Origin: Epiperipatus broadwayi | Taxonomy: Eukaryota > Onychophora > Udeonychophora > Euonychophora > Peripatidae | Length of the DNA stretch: 64,000 nucleotides | Assembly: GCA_028023455.1 (NCBI GenBank) | Contig: JAQFVV010006510.1 | Coordinates: 246,001 to 310,000, forward strand | Direction of reading: 5' to 3' | In this document: piece after piece, positions 1-13,975 of the stretch | Position numbering within the stretch: position 1 is the first letter of the stretch | How the letters are laid out: every line of letters starts with the position of its first letter | The notes under the pieces: model-generated | The model's database searches: none | Told to the model about the DNA's origin: nothing | The model's input: only the letters and a program-made list of their open reading frames with translations | Translations under genes and position numbers: made by a program

Positions 1-284
1 CCATTGAGATACTTAAAAGGCCAGATTGTAACAATAAGTGAGATGATACATGCAAATAAAAAAACATTCCTAAATTTAACATTTTTGTTATTGGTGGAAT
101 TTTAACGTTTTATTCTAATCAGTGATTGTAGCGCCTCTACAATCATCTTTCTACCTTTTATAACTCTGTGGATGACTTGTGTGACCAAGTCAAAACGTCA
201 GTATATTAATATTAAAAGTTTTTAACATGGATGAACCTGCAAAATATGTATTTTATATATTTAACACGTGCAAATCTCGTTTTA

Positions 285-325
<41 letters not shown>

Positions 326-525
326 GCTCTTTAATTTAGCTCCTGAGGTAAATACCTTCAATGACAATGACAATCTAGAATAGATACTAAAATAAGATTT
401 TTTACTGAGTTCGAATCACTTATATATTACATTATATATGTGCAAGTATGTGTAAGTTTGTACAGTGTATTAATTTACATATTAAAACATAGTGCATTAA
501 AGGTCTGCCCATCCCTTGCATATGT
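1..525. other. A+T-rich stretch without a gene; AC/TA microsatellite
   Basis: I see no coding region. A compound (AC)n-(AT)n microsatellite lies at 285-325. A short perfect hairpin (8-bp stem, 5-base loop) lies at 124-144. Nothing else stands out. Confidence 0.6.
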
Positions 526-529
526 ATAT

Positions 530-910
530 AAATGGATTATTCTCCAGTACATGAGGGATCAGAATGACTTAATGGTCAACATGGGCAGGATGACAATCTT
601 GGCACTAACATAGGCTTTGAACACTCCGTCATCAGATTTTCAATGAAATGGATTGTTGAAGAGTTGTGTGTTGGAGTAATTTGAAGCATGTCCATTAAAG
701 TAGGAAGATTTGCTATCTTAATATAAAGCTGAGCATTGATTGTATATATGTGTGGATATAGTAATCTGGTTCAACTGATGATTGCTGGTTTAGCATGAAA
801 TACATATATTGGTGATTATTTATCTTTTCAACATGTGTATGTTCAAGTGGGTCAGCAATATGAGATGGCATGGAGAGTTGAGGGTCCTGTGAAAGTCTGA
901 GTTTAAATCC
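530..910 (+). repeat. Dispersed repeat, family X, copy 1
   Basis: Parts of this segment recur near 28800-29325 (two inverted copies) and 62680-62868. Shared landmarks are a TTACTATCTTAATATAAA-like block (about 711-727 here), a hammerhead-like core at 771-812, the block TTGGTGATTATTTATCTTTT at 809-828, and a 3' end reading GAGTTTAAATCCC that resembles a tRNA B box (about 898-911). The B-box-like end suggests a tRNA-related retroposon, but the A box is poor. No protein is encoded. Confidence 0.6.
771..812 (+). ncRNA. Hammerhead-ribozyme-like motif in family X
   Basis: Seen: stem I strand TCAA (771-774), core CTGATGA (775-781), stem II with UGCUG pairing UAGCA around a short loop, GAAA (797-800), stem III of three A/U pairs closed by CA, cleavage dinucleotide UA (807-808), then TTGG (809-812) pairing with TCAA through one G-U. 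Known: this order matches a type I hammerhead. Odd: positions 10.1/11.1 are U opposite U instead of G-C. Inferred: a self-cleaving motif or a recent descendant of one. Confidence 0.5.
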
Positions 911-911
911 C

Positions 912-1790
912 TTATATATTAAATTAATAACAGAAAAATACTTGAGCAAATTTTTTAAAAACTTTGTAGATATATTTTTAATATAAAAAACTTATCAGCA
1001 CCTTTAAAATTGTTCATTTTTAAATTAAATATCTTATTTGATCATATTGTTTTTTAAAAATAATCTTTAAGTATAGATTTTAAAAAATTGTAAACAAAGA
1101 TTTGGAAATCTAGGGTTTTATTTCTTAGCTATAAAAAAGTATTCATATGATGTAAATATGCCAAAATTCAAAAGTAATAATATAAGTGAAGTCCTTAGAA
1201 TGTTATTAAAATCTAACTATAAAGTAGTATTATTGATGCATTGCTAATATATTTTGCATTTCTTTTCTAAAGTTTCTTAAATGATCACTGAAATTATTGA
1301 ATTGACAGAAATTATTTGTTTATTGCAGTAATTAATGATTACATATATGTTTAAATGATATTTACCCAAACAATTACATTGAACATAAAATAATTTTTGA
1401 GATCTAATGGACATGTTTATTGAGTGGGAAATTTGTAGGATGTTTTTAAGACTATGTATATTTTTGTTTTTATTTTTTCTCAATGAATAAATAATTGATG
1501 GTGATATATAATTTATATTATGAATTGTAAATAAATAAATATTATTTAAAATTAATATTATATATCACCTTTTATACAGCTTCTTGAATTATTTTTGTCA
1601 TCAATGTTTTTTAAGGGCACTCTATAAAGGGTGTAAAATTATTATGATTTAATTTTGGTGCCAAATTTGATTTACACATTATTATATTTACAGAGATATT
1701 CTATAAACATTCCGCTTTCTTGCAGTGCATAACTTAACAGATGAGTAATATGGAAACTTCAGGCCCATTTAAAATGTTTAAAGATATATA
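912..1790. other. No gene seen
   Basis: Very A+T-rich sequence with short A and T runs. No repeat or coding signal was recognised. Confidence 0.5.
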
Positions 1791-1794
1791 TGTT

Positions 1795-2130
1795 AGGATT
1801 AACAAGAAGAGATCAAAAATGAAATACACGAGTGCAAGGACAAATGGGTGTTACTGACATCATTAAAATAATTAAAAGATTGAAGGGATGTAGGCTGTTG
1901 CTAGAAGAGATCATAATAGATAGACAGTTGAAATTTTAAACTTGATTCAAGAGATTGTAAATCACCTAGAAAGAAACCACATGTGAGATGGATTGATAAA
2001 ATAAGGAAGTGTGCTGACATAATGTGTAGAAGAGAGGCTAAACATCAAAGAAGATGGATTGAATTTGGAGAGATCTTCATTCTGCAGTGGATTTATAGTG
2101 TTAGAAAATGATGATAATGGTGATGATATA
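1795..2130 (+). pseudogene. LINE 3' end (degraded ORF2 C-terminus)
   Basis: From 1968 a frame is open to a TGA at 2109-2111 and reads RKKPHVRWIDKIRK, then CADIM, then AKHQRRWIEFGE, and ends FILQW...SVRK. This matches the usual C-terminus of many animal non-LTR reverse transcriptases, where a basic RPxxRWxDxI segment is followed by AQDRRxWRxLxEAFxLQW. The stop is followed by a short TGATGA-like tail, common in RTE-type LINEs. Upstream to about 1795 the frame is broken, so this is a 5'-truncated, decayed copy. The clade (RTE or Jockey-like) is inferred from these residues alone. Sequence upstream of 1795 shows no LINE features. Confidence 0.7.
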
Positions 2131-2195
2131 TATTATTGTTACAAAGAAATCAAATCATATGTCACATGACCTAATTTAACACACTTGTACTATAA

Positions 2196-2311
<116 letters not shown>

Positions 2312-2836
2312 CTTGCAAACAATCTCTTAGTAAGCTTTGCAGAATATTTTCATCCCCAGACCAGTATCTGTTACTGGCTTCCTCAATGGGGTGCTAGGAC
2401 ATTCAATCATTAGATTAAAAATACCAGGACAAGACCAACATTTTAACTAATGAATAACTATCAAGTAGAAAATCTGAAATTTTCGGACATTCATATATAT
2501 GTCTTTCAATCTAGCTATCTAACTTAAATAGCCCTATGTACTGAACCAAGTTGAGATACATCATATATTAATAATTTTAGCAATATAAAATCACCAATGT
2601 CTTAATAGCAAAAAATAAAATTATAAAGAAACCATGTCATATGTCACATGACTTAATTTAACAAGCTTGTATTACAAATGTTATATATAGAGCTTTCAAA
2701 TAAGCTGTTAACAAACTTTGAAGAATATCCTTAACCCCAGGTATGTTTCTACTACTGGCTTCAGATTTTCTGCATGATAGTTATTCATTAGTTAAAATGC
2801 TGGGCTCGTCCTGGTATATGCTTGAATATCCTAGCA

Positions 2837-2874
2837 CCTCACTGAAGAATCCAGTACCAGAAACTGGTCTGGAG
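2837..2874 (+). ncRNA. Hammerhead-like motif in family V
   Basis: Stem I strand CCTCA (2837-2841), core CTGAAGA (2842-2848; position 7 is free in hammerheads), a weak stem II, GAAA (2860-2863), near-palindromic stem III ACUGGU, cleavage triplet GUC ending at 2869, then TGGAG (2870-2874), which pairs with CCTCA at four of five positions including one G-U. Relatives: 3203-3232 on the same strand (CTGAGGA core, decayed after GAAA) and the reverse strand of 2352-2388. Stem II is short and flanked by mismatched A residues, so activity is doubtful for this copy. Confidence 0.45.
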
Positions 2875-3300
2875 TTGGGGATATTCTGCATAGCTTGTTA
2901 AGAGCTTATTTGTAAGCTTTTTCTCTCTAAGCTTGTTAAATTAGATCATGTGACATATGACTTGATGTATTTGTAATTTTATTTTTTGCTATTAAGGCTT
3001 TGGTGATTTTGTATTGATAAAGTTATTAATATATGGTATATCTGTAGTTCGTTCAGTCCCATATGGCTATTTAATTAGATGGATTGGAAGACATATTAAT
3101 GTCTGAAAATTTCAGATTTTCTACTTAATAGTTATCCATTAGGTAAAGTGCTCAGAATGTCCTGTTATTTTTAATCTAATGCTTGAATATCATAGGACCT
3201 TACTGAGGAAGCCAGTAGCAGAAACCGATTTAAAGTTGGGGATATTCTGCAAAGCTTATTAAGAGCTTATTTGCAAGCTCTATATATAACATATATTATT

Positions 3301-4622
3301 GTATATGCTTACATAGGTAAATATTTATACTTTTCCTCATTTTGTTTTATAGACAATTATGAAATAATCTGTTTTACATAAATACAATATTAAAAAAACA
3401 AAAACCAACAACATACATCAGCCTTTTCATTTACAATTTTGTAGCAATTTCAAGACTTTTAAAATATCTTTTACAATTTACTATGTACATTGACATACCG
3501 GATTGTTTTACAAAAGGTGATAATCTTATAGCATAGTGATTAATATATCTTTATCTTATACTTCTACATATGTTTGAATTCATACAACATAAAATAACCT
3601 TTTTTTAGATATAAATTGATGTGAGACTATTTTCAGGTAATAATTTAGAATTGTTTTTAAAAATAAGAATTATAAATCTCTTATTAATATAAATCATTCT
3701 CTAATTTATTATACTGCTTACAGTTACTATCTGTCAAACATAGGAACTTTTCCATTATATCATTGTTTATAGTCAATTGAATATATTCCATATTGGTCAG
3801 GAAATGGGTATCTATAAATTGTTTTAGCTATAATGTAAAGTGAAAAATAAATATAAAATAAAACTGAACTTTCAGCAACTTGTGACGAGTAATACTTTTT
3901 TTACAGTCCCAGTATTATTGGAAAAGCTTTAACTTTGCAATAACCTATTGATACCTGTTATGTTTTTCCATATAATGGAGTTCAAAGATGGCAATAATTG
4001 ACAAACTATCTTAAGTAATTCTGAAGTATATGAATGGTCAAGTCATAATATACTTTAGAGTATTAATTGCTATTCCTGCCTTTGATATTAAACATACAGA
4101 AATTAAAAATAAAAATGGATGCTTGAGATTTTTAATAAGTGATTTACTTATATAATGAATTATTCAGTTTATATACTCGAATATAAAAATACTGCTAAAA
4201 ATATTGAATTTATTTTTTCTTAAACATGCAATCGATTAATTATATTAAAAGATAATGAGGAAATAAATACTGAAAATATATAATTGCGATTTTGAAAGAA
4301 AGATATTTTTTTGTATAATGTTCACAGTAAAATTAAAGACTTAAACTCTCTCTGGAAATGAATATCAAAAAATTGAAGTCCAAATGAATAGGAACTCAAA
4401 CAGATTTTTGATTAGATCATTCGATAGCTTTCAACAGTCAACAAAAATTTGCTATCCAATTAAGTAAAAAAAGAAAACCTTGAAGATTTGTTAAAATACT
4501 GAATGACTAAATTTTTTTTTTTAAAAGTGAGATAACTGAACTGAATTTATCAAGGATGATAAGATCAGTCTAAGCCTCATAAATTAAAAGAAATATATAT
4601 ATATAACTTATTACAAAAATGA

Positions 4623-4655
<33 letters not shown>

Positions 4656-5090
4656 CTTATTACAAAAATGACTGAGAAAAAAGCTGAATGATTTAAAAGA
4701 GAAGCAACTATTAACAGTTTAACAAAATACCTATCAAAGATTTCAAGTGAAAAATTTAAAGATAATATTTTATTTTATTATTTTAAACATTAAAATAAGT
4801 TCTTTAGAAATGAAAAAGTGCAAAATGATAAAATTTGTAGAGATAAAAATAATTCATAAAAACGATTTCATTTACGACTCTCTTTTGATAACATTTACGA
4901 ACTCTAAGATTTTGATACAAAATATTAATAACAATTACGTACTCTCACGCATGCACATATATCTATACACTTTTTTATATTAAGAAAATAAAAAGTAAAC
5001 ATTAATGCATAAAATAAAGAAGTATTTTATACACGATTTTTATTGCGAAGGAAATGTAAAAAAAAAAGGATTGGAAACAAAACAATGATT
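3301..5090. other. No gene seen; short tandem duplication
   Basis: A+T-rich. At about 4593-4672 the block of (TA)n followed by ACTTATTACAAAAATGACT is present twice in tandem. Nothing else recognised. Confidence 0.5.
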
Positions 5091-5094
5091 TACT

Positions 5095-5560
5095 TTTTTT
5101 TTTTGATTTGGTCAAATCACTTGACTTAACTAAAGAGGTCTATAACATTTTTTGAAACGTTAGTTGTCCACCAAAATCTATTCATACTATACAGCTTCCA
5201 TATGATGGAATGAGAGGAAATGTTATTACCATAAATAGAAAATCTGAATCATATGAAATGAAAACTAATTGTAAACCAGGATATGTACTCATCCTACTAT
5301 TATTTTTCATTTTCAAACTATTGCCCAAATAGAATGGCTTATAGATGGCTTAATATATGAGGAATAAAATTGCAGTAGAAGTTATATAATTTTTAATTTG
5401 AATTGATTAAGAGGTAAAACAAGAACCTCTTGGGTTTTTGAATATACAGTGCACCCCAGTTGATTAAGCTACTTTTGCTAGTATTACAGAATGTACTTAA
5501 TGTTTTTAACACAACATGTATAAAATTCTTCATTTAATAATTAATGTTTATAAAGCTCAG
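5095..5560 (+). pseudogene. LINE reverse-transcriptase palm fragment (degraded)
   Basis: Conceptual translation gives LVKSLDLTKEVYN, then after a break SCPPKSIHTIQL, YDGMRGNV and CKPGYVL. These line up in order with the animal LINE RT pattern DLTKAFD..., FGCPPKF...IRxxHDGM, then NGVKQGCVLAP. Further on, FNLN...LRGKTRT resembles the FNLRRLxAKTK segment that precedes the FADD box. Where FADD is expected (about 5476-5500) the reading is roughly FAS-I, so the catalytic aspartates are gone. Both ends are truncated and there are frameshifts and stops. Related to, but not obviously continuous with, the LINE end at 1.8-2.1 kb. Confidence 0.6.
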
Positions 5561-7289
5561 ATTCTGTATTAGCCAGTGACAGATAAAAAATACTAGGCAA
5601 CTTTCTACTTTAACTTTATCAATTTGAAACTATAAACAGTTTAAGTATTTCCATAATTTTATAAGTGGAACAAATTGTGGTCTGAGATGTTGATGGCAAC
5701 GCAGGCACTAATTTGCTGTTATTTTTAATAAATTAAAAGATAGGGTACTTCATCACAATATAATAACAATTTCAACTAAGTTAGTTGTATATATAATTAT
5801 TTTATTTTATTTATTGTATGCATGTGATTTATGGATGTCATATTCACTCAGTATAAAACCATTAGAAAAGTTTCATGTAAGAATGCTCTGTAAAGTTTTA
5901 AAAATACAATAGCAATATCATAAAACCAATCAATATATTCAACTGATAATACAAAATCCACTAAAACAAAATTCCATCTCCACTGCAATGCACACTTAAA
6001 ATGAAAAAAGCAATCCAAAACTTCCTAAATAGGTATTTTACAGTGATCTTGAGCATGGTTTTCATGGATGTGATACACCTTGTCTATGTTATAAAAGTTA
6101 TAATTGAAGAAATTTAAAGAAATATAATGATGATTGCTTCTGTTGGAAGATATGGAAGAAAATAAAACACAATGGAGAACTACAATTAGACATAGTGCTA
6201 AAGTATTTTAAAATAAAAGTTTTATTTTGAAAAAATAAAAATAAAACACAGCATGCAATAAATCAACTAAACAAAAAATGGAATATTATGTTCTATATAT
6301 GTCATGTGTGTGTGCTTGTTTCACATATTGCTTTGTATAATCATCACAAAACTGATCTGCAGTAGTACTTTTCCCTCTTGAAGTTAGTATGTTCATACTC
6401 GTTTATGAGTGGAAGTGTGTAGATTATGCAGTATAATCACAAAGGTAACTTTATAACATTATAAACAGCCTCAACAGTATTTATAAAATTATACTTTTTT
6501 TCTTTACCTGTGAATAATTGATAATAATAAATTTATCATTATTTTATCCTTATTTTACAACATCATTTTATTAAATAAATATAAAATTAAAATTATTTAT
6601 TAAACTTGTAGACAATATAATTTAATTTTTATTAATTAAATTTGTATGACAATTAAAAGTTCACAACTTCTTTTTAACATTTTTGGGTGTGTTTGTTTAA
6701 TTGTTAATTTAATTTTAATATATAAATATTTTGCCACACTTCATAATGATGTAAAAGTCAACAAAAGCTTTAAAATGAAGTTTTATTGGGTTTTTTAAAA
6801 ATATTTTACAGAGAAATACTGAAGAATATTTTGTTGGTGTAAGTGCTGGATGATTTAACTACAAGCTATCAAAATAATGGCACTTTTGAGGTGCATTACA
6901 TCTCTGGTTAATTATCCTTTTAAAAAAATGACTTGAGGTGGACATAACATCTCCAGGATTGACAGTGTCAATGTTTTGTGTAGAATTATTTTTTTTAAAA
7001 ACTTTACACAAACAAGCCAATCTCAATTAGGCAAAACATGGAATACTAGAAATAATATTGTTTTGATAACTCCTGAAACTTTGAACAAATTATAAAAAAA
7101 CATAAAGATTATATTTGGATGATCAAGAAATCAATCATATGGCATTGTTTTCCATTTTTGCATTTTATTTTTTATTTTGTTTTCTTTTCTTTCCTATTTT
7201 ACTCTATATTTTATATAGAGACATAAATGTATGGAAATTTTGAAAAAAATTCTAAGAGAGAATTATTATTATGCAATTATTACTTTGGA
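5561..7289. other. No gene seen
   Basis: A+T-rich sequence, no repeats or coding recognised beyond homopolymer runs. Confidence 0.5.
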
Positions 7290-8445
<1,156 letters not shown>

Positions 8446-11400
8446 ATCGCACAGATGGGAAATTGTTAAAAGAAAACTTTATTTTAAAAAAGGAGAATTT
8501 TAAAATTCAATTTTAAGCAAAAACTTAAAGATTTAAAGATAAAGAATGTACAAAAATTAAATTAATGTCTATTGTGTTAAAACTCAAAATGGAAATGATT
8601 GTTGGTTTTAATTAATCCAATGGAAATGAGCCCTTAGGGCAAATTTATAATTAAAGGTCAACTAAGAGATATAAAAAATATTTTTGCATTACCCGCTTGT
8701 GCAAAGTTAACCAACACCCAGACCCTAATGAAAACCACCAGAACAGAAAACCATGGACAGTGAATCTGAAGGATTAATATAAAAAGAACAAAATTCAAAT
8801 TAAGAACAGTTCCATCTTGATTTTTTGGAGTAGGAGGAGGAAAATATGCACTTTTCACGCTCTTGCTGTTTTCAAATGAAGAGACTGTTGAAATATGAAT
8901 GGCACTATTGAAGACTCTGAATCATATGGGTACTGCAATAAAATAGTTCCAGTATTGAGCCAGCTAAGGCTACCTCTTGATTGATATCTACTGCATGAAC
9001 AGTAATTATAAATAATAAAGACTTCACGAGAATTGGCACAAGGAACTGGGAGCTCTTCTAATGTAATATATAAACTATAAATTATGGACTCTAGTCATTA
9101 TAAACTTTTATTAAATGAACTTTCATTTCTTAAATAATTAAGGCCTTACCAAGTTTAAATCATAAACTTTTATCTGACCAACATGGAAGATTAAATTAGT
9201 TATTAATATTTATTTTTATATATGTTTGTCAATTCAATTATTCCCATTTCTTTATTAATATTTATTTACAAAATCAAAAAAAAATAAATTAAATTTTAAG
9301 TTGGGTTTAGATAGCTGCATAGATTCATTATGTTTATTATAATATTTTTATACGTAAAAATTATATATATCGGTAAACATGACACCTCATGCTGAGTGTC
9401 TAAATGCATTTACTGGTATATATTTTAAGTTGTTGTTGTCAATGCAGCACTTTATGATGAGTGCAATTGAGTTTACTTTATTGTAAATTTCCCTCAGCAA
9501 TTTTCAATTTAATAACTTTATATTTAAATTGGTTTATGTTTATTCTAAAGGAGTTTGAGTACAGGCTATTTGTTCATGGTTGGGTCAATGCTAGTGGAGA
9601 GATATATGGGTGTTAACATCAATGTAATGTGAAGCACGTTTAGCATACAGGGCAATGCCCACATGAATGCATGACCCAAAGGCATAGTCAAGGCATTACA
9701 ATGGATATGGATGTATGTTCCACACCACTGTTTTCCTTTTTACTCTGGGTGTTAATAGTAATATGGCCAAGACTGCAATTCACCATTAAAGAGAATTTTC
9801 AGTATATATATTCCAAATGTTTTCCTTCACCAGATAGATGCTCATTCCTGTTCTGAGCAAGAATCATTTCTCTTTAGATAATACCACACTGCAGACACAC
9901 ATTCCTGTCAGTGTGGTTTTATGCTAGCATCTTCATATTGCATTGGTTGCATCCATGTATCATGGAAGCAGGAATTGGTTTGGCTATGAATTTTCAACCT
10001 GAGATTGAATGATTGTTTCTGAAAAGTTTTTTCACTGAGTATTCTATGTAGTTTATCTATACTCAACATTATAAAACAAAATTCTATCAATTACCCATTT
10101 ATGTAAGCTTTTATCCAAAGCATAAAATATTTTTTTATCAGTAATTGTAAACCAGTCCTTTCTATTAATTTATTTCTTCTAATTAAAGCTTTAATTGTTA
10201 GTTAAAGTAAGTGATGTCATGTGTTATGTATATGTGCATGTACATACCTCCACACTTGGCATCCATCAGTAAATATGACACTTTATGTTGAGTGTCTTAA
10301 TATATTTACCTAAGCCTTCCCTGTAAGTTCATTATTTGTGAATGTGACATCTCATGATGAGTATGTTAAGGAACTCAAGAAGAGTATAACCCTTTATTAT
10401 ACATTCCAATTAATAATAATTGAACTAGAATAATTTGTGGTGGATGGTTGTGTTACATATATGTATACATGCACATGCTCATTTGTTTTTTTATATTTTT
10501 AAAGCTCAAAATTTAAAATTGGACGTAAATGTCTGCATAGATTCGTAGGTTTTATGTGCACAATCTACATAGCGTATTTACATCTATTAAAAGATTAAAT
10601 TGCATAAACAAGAATCTACATCTGTATGAACTAAACTTAAATTTAAATATGATTAATATACAAACGAAACTAAAGTAATAATGTTTATTCCTCCAATTTA
10701 ATTTTATACATGTGTGAAATTTTTTTTTTTTTGCATAATATTACTGGCAGTAGTTTATTAATTTTTTTATCTTTTCATTCTTAAATATGTACATTAAAAA
10801 TTTAGATTATAAATCTCAGCTACTCCTAGAGCTAGTGACATGGATTAATGGTCAATACAAAATATAAGTTGGATCTTAACAGTAAGTATCTACCTACTAT
10901 ATAAATTTTCCAGATTCGAATGGCCTGATGGTGCCCTTGAATGGAAAATACGGTAAGACTCCAATAAACCCCGACCATTATAATATATAATATACATGCC
11001 TTAATAATAGTACAGAATGAATAAATGAAGAAAAAAGTATTATTAAAACATTCCAATGTATAAGTAGGTGTATAAAAACATATCTATGTATATATACCAC
11101 TTTTATAAACATAAATTTTTTTCGAACATACTCATAAATATACCTATGATATCTTTACTATTATGCCATAGACAACTCACATGCTTAACACATTTTCAAA
11201 ATCTATATAATATATATTTATATTATATTTAAGCAGTAACTATAAACATATTAATTTATTCCTTATGGAAGAACCATCAAGTTTTCTAAGATTGTTAATG
11301 AAAGATATTCATTATTTATTCAATGTTTTAAAGGAGACTACATATACCTAACAATATTTAAATTAAATAATATAAAGTAGGTAATTAATATTTAAATTAT

Positions 11401-12640
11401 ATAACGGATGAATATAATATCTTTTTTTTATTTAAATCAGTGTTTCTCATGCTGAATTATAAAAATATGAAGAAATTTTTTTTTTTTGGAATATAGCAAT
11501 TACTTTTAAAGAAAGGATTAAATCTGGTCTATCAATATTCCAAATGATAACTGTAAAATATCATTCCAACACAGGATTGTTCCATCCCAGTGCTGAAAAA
11601 ACTATCTGGTTAATATGTTCACTGTAATTTTCATTAAAAAATCTGATTATGAAAAGTCCAAATAAGTAATTATTTGACCACATAAATGATATTATGATGT
11701 TATTTAGCTTCATAATGTAATTTTTATAAACTAAGTGGTTGTTTAAAGATAAGGAATATAATGTTAAATTTTGAAACTAGTCACCATTGGTATTGATATG
11801 TAAAAGTTCCTTTTATATAGATGATTATTATGGAGTGTGAATAAAATTTCTTTTGAAAGATAAAATGGTACTAATTATTTGGTGTGGAGTTTTTATGTTT
11901 TGGACATCAACATTTTGTTTCATATTATTCATATAAGAAACAGTTAATTTGAAATAGCTGTTTGGCTATTAATATTATATTAGATAGATTATAGTGTGTT
12001 CCATAGTATGTGTAGATTTTAGCCGTTATTACAATGTTTTTTTTTTCCAATTAAAATTCTTCATAATATACACTCTTGATCTTAGTAAATTTTCTATTCT
12101 ATTGTTCGTAACTATTATTTTTACTTTTCAAAATAATCATAACAAATGATTTCAGACTGGCCAAAGTTGATTCTTCAATAAAAAGTTCAGACATTATCTG
12201 AATGATCATCAATTTTTATATAATAAAGATATTGAAATTATACTGTTCAAAATTATTAAAACATTCTATTTTTTTTTAGTTTTCATTTTCCATATCCTCT
12301 ATCATAGAAAAAAATGGCAGTCGTATTTTAAAAAAAACATGTTTTCAAAATATTGTTTCTATAGCCAATATTTGTTTTAGTTTTTAACTTTCCAATATCT
12401 TTTTGTAATTATTTTTATTACTGGTTACTATGTTGTCAATGAATAATACAAGGTGAAATTATTAAGAGATTATACTTCTGCATCAGTTTTAATGATGATG
12501 CTTATATTATCTTATATTTTGCATTTTTTAATAATTTTGACAAATATTTTCAGTTTTATATTTAGCTCGAATGACACTTCTATAATATCTAAGGCTATTA
12601 ATATTTTGCCTAACAGCTTTGAATCTACACTTTTTCTGTC
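8446..12640. other. No gene seen; two copies of a small repeat
   Basis: A short repeat of the form GTAAAnATGACACnTnATG-nTGAGTGTCT, ending TTTAC, occurs at about 9372-9413 and 10270-10310; GACACT and AGTGTC within it form a hairpin. A slightly less A+T-rich patch at 8640-8960 has an open frame of 66 codons on the minus strand without any recognisable motif, and I do not call it a gene. Confidence 0.45.
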
Positions 12641-12800
12641 ATTAAATAAGAAAGATTATATATATGAAAAACAAAAGCAAGTTAAAAACTTGCTAACACT
12701 TGTATTTATGTCAACAGATGGCGTTCTACCAAAAACACCATCAAGCGTATATTTTCACAAACGTCAGAGCACGCATTCACTATCTCTAACTTTAATTCCA

Positions 12801-12844
12801 CTTTCAGATCATGATTTCAAGCTATTTGCTATCATCAGTGAAAG
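12801..12844 (-). ncRNA. Hammerhead-like motif, U copy 1
   Basis: On the minus strand: CTTTCA, CTGATGA, a 3-bp stem II (AGC with GCU), GAAA, palindromic AUCAUGAU, C, then TGAAAG, which is fully complementary to CTTTCA. The predicted cleavage site is after AUC, between plus-strand positions 12807 and 12806. Positions 10.1/11.1 are U opposite U. Confidence 0.55.
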
Positions 12845-13187
12845 ACAGGAATTTTAGAAACTAGATCTAAACACAAACTCTGAGCATTTATAAAACAGTT
12901 TCTATTCAGCTTGCAAGCGTGAATCTTTTAGACACGTAATGTCTTCAAACTCAGCATAGCAAGCCAGATAGCTATATGGGTCTGATCTCAGTTCAGCATC
13001 ACCACATAGTAGAAGCCTCTGCAATATATATCATTGCTAGAAAGACCTCAAAGGTACATTTATGAAAAACAAAAACAAGTTAAAAACTTGCTAACGCTTG
13101 TATTTATGTCAACAGATGGCATTCTACCAAAAACACCATCAAGCATATATTTTCACAAACGTCAGAGCACGCATTCATATAATTCCA

Positions 13188-13231
13188 CTTTCAGATCATG
13201 ATTTCAAGCTATTTTCTATCGTCAGTGAAAG
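13188..13231 (-). ncRNA. Hammerhead-like motif, U copy 2
   Basis: Same layout as copy 1 with core CTGACGA (position 7 changed, which hammerheads tolerate). Stem I and the AUCAUGAUC block are intact; stem II has lost a pair (AGA opposite GCU). Confidence 0.45.
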
Positions 13232-13423
13232 ACAATAATTTTAGAAACTAGATCTAAACACAAACTCTGAGCATTTATGAAACAGTTTCTATTCAGCTAT
13301 CTGGCTTGCTATGCTGAGTTTGAAGACATTACGTATCTAAAAGATTCACGCTTGCAAGCTGAATAGAAACTGTTTCATAAACTCTCTAAGTTTGTGTTTA
13401 GATCTAGTTTCTAAAATTCCTGT

Positions 13424-13467
13424 CTTTCACTGACGATAGAAAATAGCTCGAAATCATGATCTGAAAG
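13424..13467 (+). ncRNA. Hammerhead-like motif, U copy 3
   Basis: Core CTGACGA, stem I CTTTCA/TGAAAG intact, AUCAUGAUC intact, stem II weakened as in copy 2. It is the mirror partner of copy 2 in the palindrome and shares its changes. Confidence 0.45.
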
Positions 13468-13821
13468 TGGAATTAAAGTTAGAGATAGTGAATGCGTGCT
13501 CTGACATTTGTGAAAATATATGCTTGACGGTGTTTTTGGTAGAATGCCATCTGTTGACATAAATACAAGCATTAGAAAGTTATTAACTTGTTTTTGTTTT
13601 TCATAAATGTACCTTTGAGGTCTTTCTAGCAATGATATATATTGCAGAGACTTCTACTATGTGGTGATGCTGAACTGAGATCAGACCCATATAGCTATCT
13701 GGCTTGCTATGCTGAGTTTGAAGACATTACATGTCTAATAGATTCACGCTTGCAAGCTGAATAGAAACTGTTTCATAAACACTCAGAGTTTGTGTTTAGA
13801 TCTAGTTTCTAAAATTCCTGT

Positions 13822-13865
13822 CTTTCACTGGCGATAGCAAATAGCTTGAAATCATGATCTGAAAG
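13822..13865 (+). ncRNA. Hammerhead-like motif, U copy 4 (core mutated)
   Basis: Same layout, but the core reads CTGGCGA; replacement of the invariant A6 should abolish cleavage. Stem I and stem III are preserved. Confidence 0.4.
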
Positions 13866-13975
13866 TGGAATTAAAGTTAGAGATAGTGAATGAGTGCTCT
13901 GACGTTTGTGAAAATATACGCTTGACGGTGTTTTTGGTAGAACGCCATCTGTTGACATATATATATATATATATT

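Larger units (their letters stand above)
12655..13975. repeat. Family U palindrome (about 398-bp units, ++ / --)
   Basis: Two units on the plus strand (start near 12666 and 13064, period about 398) are followed by two in inverted orientation (about 13300-13690 and 13690-13950), making a near-symmetrical 1.3-kb foldback centred near 13300. The inner units are truncated at the same internal point. The unit starts TGTCAACAGATGGCGTTCT and ends AAAACAAGTTAAAAACTTGC. Each copy contains a hammerhead-like motif. An open frame of about 49 codons beginning MSTDG and ending ERQEF recurs in several copies, antisense to the hammerhead; I regard it as incidental. The outer ends touch (TA)n. Confidence 0.8.

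Noticed and set aside
604-640. Hammerhead-like CTGATGACGGAG on the minus strand
   Set aside because: No GAAA at the right distance and no stem I complement.
8658-8858. 66-codon minus-strand ORF beginning MKSAYFPPPTPKN
   Set aside because: No motif, no repeat partner and no splice context; not enough to call a gene.
12453-12857. 134-codon ORF whose last 49 codons (MSTDG...ERQEF) recur at 13411-13632 and 17087-17323
   Set aside because: The recurring part is family U repeat sequence read antisense to the hammerhead motif; upstream parts differ in each case and no known domain is visible.
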